From: Thereva unica
Lineage: Eukaryota; Arthropoda; Insecta; Diptera; Therevidae
NCBI GenBank assembly: GCA_949987705.1
Contig: OX465281.1
Span: forward strand, 242,131,143-242,195,142
Direction: 5' to 3'
DNA: 64,000 nt
Part shown: positions 57,000-64,000 of the stretch, in pieces
Position numbering within the stretch: position 1 is the stretch's first letter
Layout of the letters: every line of letters begins with the position of its first letter
Translations under genes and position numbers: made by a program
The notes under the pieces: model-generated
Told to the model about the DNA's origin: nothing
The model's database searches: none
Seen by the model: only the letters and a program-made list of their open reading frames with translations

Positions 57000-58049
57000 T
57001 CAACATTTGTATCGTTCAATGTAAGAGTGGTGTGGCTCCGCATTTTAGAGTATTGGAGATTGATTTTCTTTGAAGTCGTATTTAATCATATCTTTCACTG
57101 TAGGAGTAGAGCGACTGCAGAAGTCCCTATAAGGGCAATTATAGTGTGCACCTATGGAGTTGGAGTCACGAGGGATGTGGCGGAATGCGGTTAAAAAGCG
57201 GGTCGACCTATAGTTTTAAAGTGTGGACTTGCCCCGCCTTTTCTATGAACGATACATTTACTACGAGAGGTCAAAACCACATTCCGGCTGTAGAGTCGTT
57301 AAAGAAGCAGAAGAAAAAGGGTGTGATACAATATTATAAAATACGATAATATTGCAAAATCCATTATCTAATCGAAATCTTTCCGAAATAGCTTAATCAT
57401 ATCGACGCACTGCATAGAATATAACTCATTGGAGCGCGATAACGAAATATTTTAAGTGCCAGAGATATTGATTAAGCGTGTATAATCGGATTGTGCGTTC
57501 CAATTTTTTTTCCTAATCATCATCGATCGATGGCGATTAAGTTATTTCTCTAAGGTGGGTCGAAATGGTGGTTGGGTGATTTGGTTTTTTTGCATTATAC
57601 TTAGACATGATATTGTATAGCTGTTGTATAGCTTGAGATATGTATAGAAAAGGAACGTTTCATGAAAACAATTTTAAATCGTTTAGTCTCTTTTTTTTGT
57701 AGTCATTGCAGTTTTTGTTTAGTCCGGTTTTTGTTAGGAATTGTTTTCTAATAACATTGCGGTACCAGTGTGGATTTTGTCTTACTTGGAAGAGACTAGC
57801 TCCATCATCCTATCCTTTCTTTTAGGGTAGGTGTTGGTCTGGTGTTTTAGTCACTGATTGTAGGTTATGATCGTAATTCGATCAATCCGGAATGGTAAGG
57901 ACGCGTTCGTATTGTTATATATTACATGTTAGTCTCTATATTTTGGGTCATGTTTGGTATACCTCTATTATTATTGTTATAAATGCCCCTTTTTTCACTG
58001 ATGGGTACATAGTTGATTGCCTAGGGTTGATTTTAAGTAATAATGATTA
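57000..58049. other. No recognised feature
   Basis: One plus-strand frame (57146-57349) has tryptophan and cysteine-rich beginnings but no known domain. AT-rich elsewhere. Confidence 0.4.
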
Positions 58050-58165
58050 TCTGGGAATTTTTTTTTATGTGAAAGACTAGAGGCTCAGGAAAAGGCCCTT
58101 TTTACTGTCGACAGTCTACTTTTTCGTTTAGAGTGGATTGTCGAACAGCAGCTCGGACTTACTTA
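58050..58165 (-). mobile_element. SINE 3' end with A-tail
   Basis: The minus strand ends CTAGTCTTTCACATAAAAAAAAA, matching the 3' end of the SINE at 28.9 kb over about 90 bp (also the ctgtcgaacagcag block). It is 5' truncated and the tRNA head is missing. Confidence 0.65.
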
Positions 58166-59860
58166 GGATACATAAAAGCGTGATAAGGGTATTTGTTACA
58201 GTCAAATCGTTATTTTTTTTGGGGGAAAACAACTAATCACGAATAACTGAATTGCATACTATTTTCAAATTACTTAAAAAGAAAAAACCAACATAACTAA
58301 GTATTAAAAAAAAATTTATATGTATATATATAAAACAGCAACTGGCACGCCACTGACCGAGAAATTACATCAACATAAATATTTAGGTCATGAGGTATTG
58401 CTCAAATGTACGAGATATTTCAAACTAAAAACAGAAACAACAACAGCAACAACAAAAAGAAAAAAACAGATAAAAACCCCATCAAGAAATATTTCTTAAT
58501 AGCCCCACAAACCAGCCCAGCATAAAGTAGAAAGCCTTGAAGGCTAATTGCGATTAGTAAGCATTATTATTTTTTAGCTTGTTTTTTTCTTATCCCCCCC
58601 CCCTCTTCTTCTTCATTTTTTCTTCTTCAAAACTTGTGGTTTTAGTTGGCATGTTGCAGAAACAGAAAGAGAAATAACATAAATGATTGCTGCCGAGGTG
58701 CGAATGAGACAAGTTTTATTTTCTTCGTCTATATATTTCTCCCTCGCACGATTGCTTCAACATGAAACATTAACACACTATCGGACTATTAGGACTAAAT
58801 ATAAAAAAAAAGAAAAAAAAAGATATTTGTAGGTATGTATTAGAATTAGAGAGAAACTATGGCTAATTTATTATTCCATATACACAAGCAAATTATGCGC
58901 GAAATTTAATAGCTTATATGCGCAACTTCTTTAATTATTATTCAAAAAACAAACAAAAAAAACGAAACACGAAGCATAAAAACACAATGTGGCACGCGAT
59001 TTTTATATATACATGATTTTTCCTTCTTTTTTTTAATATATGACACAAGGCAGGGCGGTAAATGGGGTGAAGTTATGTAATAATGTTGGGAATTTAATGC
59101 TGAGTTTAAAAATGTAATTTTAAGAGAGAAATATATATAATATAGCCATCACTAAAAAAATTAACCACAGTCTGCTTTTCCTGTTATTTTTTTTTATCCT
59201 CTTCTCTTAATTTTAGATAAAAATTTATATAAATATTTTCTTAGGTAATAAAAATCTTTTTTTTTTAAATATAGGTAAATATAAAACTTTAAAATATTCA
59301 CATTTTCTTTTTCATGTTCTACCACTCACTCATGTGTTTTTTCTTTTTCTTTTTGGGGTAATTACATGTACGTTTTTTTTTTATTTTTAATATTTATTTG
59401 AAAAAAAAAAAACTAACTAAAATAAAACTTGTACCACAAGCAAAAATTCACGGGGGTTTTCATTTTTCACATTTTATGTGTTTATGTTTATTTTTTTCTA
59501 TTTAGAAAAATCACTAAAAAACTATATTTTTCTTGTTTTATAAATTTATACAGAAAAAAAAACAAATTATGTTCCATTTTTTTTTTAATATTAAAACAAA
59601 AATCCACCATATATGTGAAAAAAATAACTGTACACTTGAATTAATTTTGTTCCACATAACGATTGTAGCCAACTTCATATTAAACGTCAATTTTTGACAA
59701 ATCATCATAAAGTCCGGGTTTTGTTCGTTTCTTTTGTTTTTTCTTTTTTTTTTTTTTTTTTTTTGAAAACTAGATTATTTTTGTGTTGTTCAAGATTTTT
59801 TAAGTCACTTGTAGTTTTATTTAACATTATATTTTTTTATTATTATTATTATATTTCTAG
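58166..59860. other. AT-rich tract with homopolymers
   Basis: Dominated by A and T runs, ending in a pyrimidine-rich tract and ttattattattatatttctag, which looks like a splice acceptor. No gene was identified inside. Confidence 0.4.
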
Positions 59861-59966
59861 ATTTTCAAATCTCTACCCATCTCAACTAACTTCTCAACAA
59901 CCTCAGCTGAAAGCCAAATTTGAACTGAACCGTTCTGAGCTGACGAAGTGGCGACTCCCAAACTGA
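59861..59966 (+). other. Candidate terminal exon
   Basis: Directly after an acceptor-like atatttctag (59860) the plus strand encodes 'FSNLYPSQLTSQQPQLKAKF', then 'ELNRSELTKWRLPN' and a stop. It is a 34-residue C-terminus with balanced codon use, in the middle of AT-rich DNA. I do not recognise the protein. The minus strand is also open over the same stretch, so this could instead be a conserved element or chance. An AATAAA lies at about 60898. Confidence 0.25.
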
Positions 59967-61887
59967 TACTGCAGTCAAGGGAGCTTTCGGTCACGATTTT
60001 ATTTTATCAAACAACAAAAACTGCCTTCAATATATATGTATATACGCCATAGTATTTATTGTTGGTGTACTTTGTGCGACGTACTCTTCTCATCTACATC
60101 GCGCGAGTGCTTGGTATACCAGTCTGATGATGGTGTGACTTTACACAATCAGTTTTTAGCTAGGTATAGGTCCGTGCTTTTTATAAGCAATATAGCGATC
60201 TCTATATCTCTACTGCTTTTAATATACACAAAAAAAAGAAAAACCAGTTGGATACACACTGTGGGGCTGTGTGTACTAGTAGTATAAGCTGCTCCATTCC
60301 GCGCCACCCGTTAGATAAGGGGATCCGAATCCTGTATTTTTAAGCAGCGCACCAAACGAAGGGGTATTTCTGGCCAGATGGCGTTTTTCTACTATAGAAC
60401 AGAAAAAAAAACGAAGGACAGAAAATCTCTACCTCGTAGCAGTACTATATACTTGTGCTACACTGGCCTCTGAGTTTAGGTATACATCACTATTTTTTTT
60501 TATTCTATTTGCTTCGATATAATTTTTTTTTCTTCTTTTCTGTATCATAATTCGATGGTGCGCATGACGCGACATTCACAATCCACACAGTGCAAGAATG
60601 TGTTTGTCGTCGCCTGTTTCCACATTGCGCCAAGCTTTGGAACCCCTTTGTCTCGCGTTGGTCCCCTCTAGTGCACTGCTTCAGCCCCCCTTCACCCGTC
60701 GTCGTGATGGGGCACCATGTATTCATAACATTCACACACTATTGAGGACTTATGAGCTGTTCAACCTATTTTTACGCCAGGAACGAACGATATGAAATCG
60801 TTATGACGAATGGAAGTTCGGCTAGATTAGATATTTTTTTGGCTAAAAACTTTTATATGATAGCCTCGAAAACAGTTTTTTAATAGTAGCCCCTCCAAAT
60901 AAACCATAAACGAACTATAGGAATATATGACCAACTAAAAAAAAAATGAATCATCCGTAAATAACGATCATATATTTTTGCCGCAAGTCCACGGCACGCC
61001 ACTCCACATCATTCGTTAGTTCATCTAGCATGATCTCATATTGAATTCCCTCTCGGTTGATGGATTTTACAGCGCGGAACAAAATAACATAGCCTGTGCC
61101 TTATACACTATACATATATGCATAAGTATGCGTTTGTTACCAGATCATATTATTAAAAATTAACTTGCAATTAAGTAGACTAAATTATAAATGGTTGAAT
61201 ACAACAGAAGCGACAGGCGGCGTTTGTATACAATTTTGTACCTGCTGCTGCAGAACGGGGTAAAGTCAAGGCTTTGAAAAGCTTCAACAAAAAAAAAAAA
61301 ACAAGCCAGAAAGCAAGTTAACCTGCTTTGCAAGTTTGAATTGCGCAATGAAATGTGTGTGGGAATACATTTTAATGAACGCTGCTGATAGAATGGTATT
61401 TACCTGGAAGGTGATCAGGTGGATATTCATTGTAGGAGGATTATAAGCTCTAAAAATGGGTTTTAAGATTGTTAGATATATCTATATTGTATAATGTTGC
61501 CCGTTGATGTTCGTTCTTTCATTCTCTAAATAAAAAAGTAGTTTAGAACTTTTTCTTGAAGGTGACCTTAATATGGATTGAAGATGCATATACTATATGT
61601 ATGAACAATGATGTTTGGTAGACGTTGTTGGTATGAGAGCATGATAGGGTTGTTGGAAAAAGACTCCAAAAATTTCGTTTTATTTGCAGACGTAAGGAAT
61701 ACCATGTTCTAGATAGGACTGTTGAATCGAATTGGTGGCTGGAGTAGACTAAAAGTAGTTAAGTAATCTTTAAAAACTTCGTAAACTTATACCATAGCAA
61801 GTAAATTATGTCCCATTAGGGATTTAATCATGTGAAGTGTGAGTAAAACAAAAAGTTTTAAAGGAATTTGAGAAGTTTATCTTTTAA
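59967..61887. other. Low-repeat tract, possibly untranslated
   Basis: Mixed composition with several GC-richer patches (60.05-60.35 and 60.55-60.72 kb) and no transposon signature. Short frames on both strands lack motifs. It could be 3' untranslated or intergenic DNA of a host gene. Confidence 0.3.
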
Positions 61888-62103
61888 TCAATAACGTGGT
61901 TTATTACAATTAGGTATGAACGAAATGACACACAAGTCATCATCATGGCTCTGGTGACAGACTTCCATAAAATTGTCTACATTATGGATAATGCTGAGGC
62001 TTATTTGTTGCTCAATTTCATTAAAGTGTCGAATTATGTCGTTCTTCAACTCTCGAATGACTATGAAGTTATTAGCACTTAACTCCGCCATAGTCGGTCC
62101 CAA
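61888..62103 (-). pseudogene. Tc1/mariner-like transposase C-terminus
   Basis: The minus strand reads 'IRELKNDIIRHFNEIEQQI' and then 'NVDNFMEVCHQSHDDDL' before the terminal FIPNC-like end. Insect Tc1/mariner-type transposases end with I.ELK..I...I.EI......V..NF..R...C..S.G.HL.D..F. The conserved glycine-histidine pair is replaced here by aspartates. The DDE core is absent. The related tail at 2.96 kb belongs to the same broad group. Confidence 0.6.
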
Positions 62104-62686
62104 GCCCGGCTGAGAAAGGAGGAGGGAAAAAGGACGTCGAAAACCTGAATGTCGATCAACACTACATTCTTTTAGAAAAAGAGTTCTGAAAGGTATGCAT
62201 TGGAGCTAGACTGACAATTGTAAACAAGTCTGTGCAGCTAAAGGCAGATGTCATAGTCATCATAGCCAGGAAGCAGCAAAGGAACATCAATGGACATCAA
62301 TGAAAATAAAACGAAACATATAAGAGTCCTCAAGGGGCAAAATCGTTCCTTCACCTCCTCACTGGTGCCTCCTGGATAACCAACCGAAGACGGACATACC
62401 CAGTGACGAGGGTATAGCTTGGCCACCCTATTCGGTGGTGTATAATTCACGGGTTCGGTCCTTCTGGTAGTGAGGTTGGACGTTGAATTAACTACCGGAC
62501 CTTGTAAAAACACATCAGTTAAAAAACCCGAAGTAAACGAAAAATTCGGAACGAAAAACGGTAACGACTACAGCAACAATACCTGGAAATGATTTTCGGA
62601 ACATGTAACGAAGTATGTACAGAACTGCAGCAATTAAGTTACTATTAGATGAAGTGACTAGATATGAAATAAAATTACTCGCGTTA
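62104..62686. other. No recognised feature
   Basis: A minus-strand frame (62238-62513) has no domain I know. Its TRRTEPVNYTPPNR stretch may be decayed LINE 3' DNA. Confidence 0.35.
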
Positions 62687-63090
62687 TAAAGGCCCTTGGA
62701 GACGCTAAAACATGGTACGAGTAAACATGGTACGACCAAAAACCCGCAGACGGTAAGACATGTGCTAAGACCGATTTACTTGAACACCGCTCTCTTGTCA
62801 AAATATTTCAAGTTAATCTGTCATTCAGTTGTCAACTGGTAAATTGAAACATTTCGTGTACGAGTAAATTTGGTCAAACAAGTCCGCAAATGGTAGGACA
62901 TGGTATCATCAACACGAAACTCCGCCCACGAACATCGACGGAAATCAAACCAGTTTTGATTTTAGTCGGACCGTTGGTCGGACCAAAAAACTGGTACGCG
63001 TACCGGCCCGTACACGGCTAACATCACCTCGAACATGGTCCCTGTACCATGTTTACTCGTACCATGTTTTAGCGTCTCCAAGGGCCTTAA
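62687..63090. mobile_element. PIF/Harbinger-like MITE with TAA duplication
   Basis: The 398-bp element starts AGGCCCTTGGAGACGC at 62690 and ends with its exact inverse at 63087. The terminal inverted repeats run about 45 bp. TAA lies immediately outside both ends (62687-62689 and 63088-63090). A 3-bp TWA duplication and GC-rich ends are typical of PIF/Harbinger. The interior repeats catggtac and acatgtt words and has no transposase. Confidence 0.8.
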
Positions 63091-63164
63091 GAGATCAGAT
63101 GGATAGAAGACGGGACAATGGACCTTGGTAACTACAGCATATTGTGCAGTAGTAGATTGTGCAT

Positions 63165-63438
63165 TTATGACCGAGGTTCAACCCAGTCATAAACGGAGGT
63201 CGAGTTGAAACTGGGTCTCCTCAAGCTGGACCGAATTGATATTTCGGATGAGTTGCTGAGTTGTAATTCAATTCTGATTTTTTGTTAATATGTATATAAA
63301 TGAGAATTTCACCCAAAAATTTGAGGTTATGTTTAATTTAATTTCAACCCCTAGTAACCTCAATTCGACATCTTATACGGAGGTAGAAATTTCAACTCAA
63401 CCGCGATTCAACTTTTCAACCAAGTCATAAACGGGGTA
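63165..63438. mobile_element. MITE with taccccgtttatga ends, copy 2
   Basis: It shares tcataaacggggtaa at the right end with the copy at 10.66 kb, plus caaaaatttgaggttatgtt inside. The left end is truncated or rearranged. Confidence 0.6.
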
Positions 63439-63579
63439 AGTGTCATAGACATCAAGCCAATCAGTGAACGACTATGTTCAATACGACTTCCAAACGAAAA
63501 TCTTCACCCTTTCGATCATAAATGCACATGCGGACACGACAAAGGACACTTTCTATTATAAGCTTGAACACTCATATGA

Positions 63580-63750
63580 TTAGTGATGAGCAAAAATCAC
63601 CTTGTTCTTGCAGTCTTGTCTTGTTCTTGCATATTTAGCAAGAACAAGAGCAAGACTTAGTTATGCTTGCAAGAACAAGAACAAGAATAACTGTGCTAGA
63701 ACAAGACCCAGAGCAAGAATTTAGCTAGATTCTTGCAAAATTTTCACCTA
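63580..63750. repeat. CAAGAAC-rich repeat, copy B
   Basis: Begins gatgagcaaaaatcacc. It contains ttgcagtcttgtcttgttcttgc and many caagaacaag words in the opposite orientation further on, so it folds on itself. It is non-coding. Confidence 0.65.
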
Positions 63751-63904
63751 CATTCATTCTTTTAAAAATACAAAATATAAAATTGATTATGATGTTCAAG
63801 TAATTATGATATAAATACATGTGTGTATATTTACTTTTTAGTATGATAATTGTAAAAGCATTTGTAGATAAGTACATAATGACTTTCCATGCATTGTGCG
63901 CCAA

Positions 63905-64000
63905 CTAGCGATGAGCAAAAATGATCTTGTTCTTGCAGTCTTGTGTTGTTCTTGCACATTTTGCAACAGCAAGTACAAGAACAGGACTTGGTTATGCTTG
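63905..64000. repeat. CAAGAAC-rich repeat, copy C, cut by window edge
   Basis: Begins gcgatgagcaaaaatgatc about 324 bp after copy B and follows the same order of motifs to the end of the window. It is a direct duplicate of copy B with small differences. Confidence 0.6.

Noticed and set aside
60440..60470. Small stem gtagca...tgctac considered as a microRNA precursor
   Set aside because: The stem is only six pairs and does not extend; no known microRNA seed was recognised.
1..64000. CRISPR array, prokaryotic operon or prophage
   Set aside because: The only regular repeats are 128-bp and 150-bp tandems inside transposons; no cas-like, phage or bacterial coding density exists.

Overview
The window looks like TE-rich nuclear DNA from an insect, probably a fly (Diptera). 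This is inferred from AT-rich composition, insect-type non-LTR retrotransposons, small inverted-repeat transposons, Helitrons and an arthropod-style initiator. No bacterial operons, ribosome-binding sites, rRNAs, intact tRNAs or CRISPR arrays are visible, and no complete host protein-coding gene can be supported. Nearly all open frames are short. The recognisable proteins are broken mobile-element pieces, so the annotation is mainly a map of transposon fossils plus a few low-repeat islands that may hold regulatory DNA or exons.

0-12 kb: a cluster of four small inverted-repeat elements (2.2-3.3 kb), a transposase tail, a Jockey-like reverse transcriptase split by a 300-bp MITE (3.4-4.1 kb), a GC-rich homeodomain-site-rich island followed by a GCCAT cluster (5.1-6.6 kb), an antisense RTE-like retrotransposon (7.45-8.9 kb), a MITE at 10.2 kb and an 899-bp hAT-like element with a clean 8-bp target duplication (10.9-11.8 kb).

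12-25 kb: two Helitrons head to tail, the first carrying a 12-unit, 128-bp minisatellite with five-unit higher-order structure, then a third Helitron end with a helicase C-terminus. An antisense RNase H-bearing LINE follows (15.5-16.7 kb). A unique CpG-richer island at 17.3-18.1 kb has promoter and splice-like signals. Next come a sense LINE endonuclease (19.2-20.5 kb) and a second Helitron-derived region (22.4-24.0 kb) with an older array of the same minisatellite.

25-43 kb: mostly decayed elements. These include LINE fragments, a Gypsy integrase remnant, a tRNA-derived SINE family with A and B boxes and A-rich tails, several fold-back elements, and repeated 3' tails of one Jockey-like family called 'J' here. 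43-62 kb: long AT-rich, repeat-poor DNA with many homopolymers and little recognisable coding. It contains candidate exon-like islands at 53.5 and 59.9 kb and an RTE-like element interrupted by J-family sequence (54.6-57.0 kb). 62-64 kb: a transposase tail, a PIF/Harbinger-like MITE with a TAA duplication, and further repeat copies running off the edge.

The best reading is a large intron or intergenic region near a host gene, heavily invaded by transposons. A plus-strand host transcript from about 17.4 kb towards a possible last exon near 59.9 kb is conceivable, but it is inference only. No new biochemical system was found. The most distinctive structures are the Helitron-embedded higher-order minisatellite, the dense hairpin elements and the two candidate regulatory islands.
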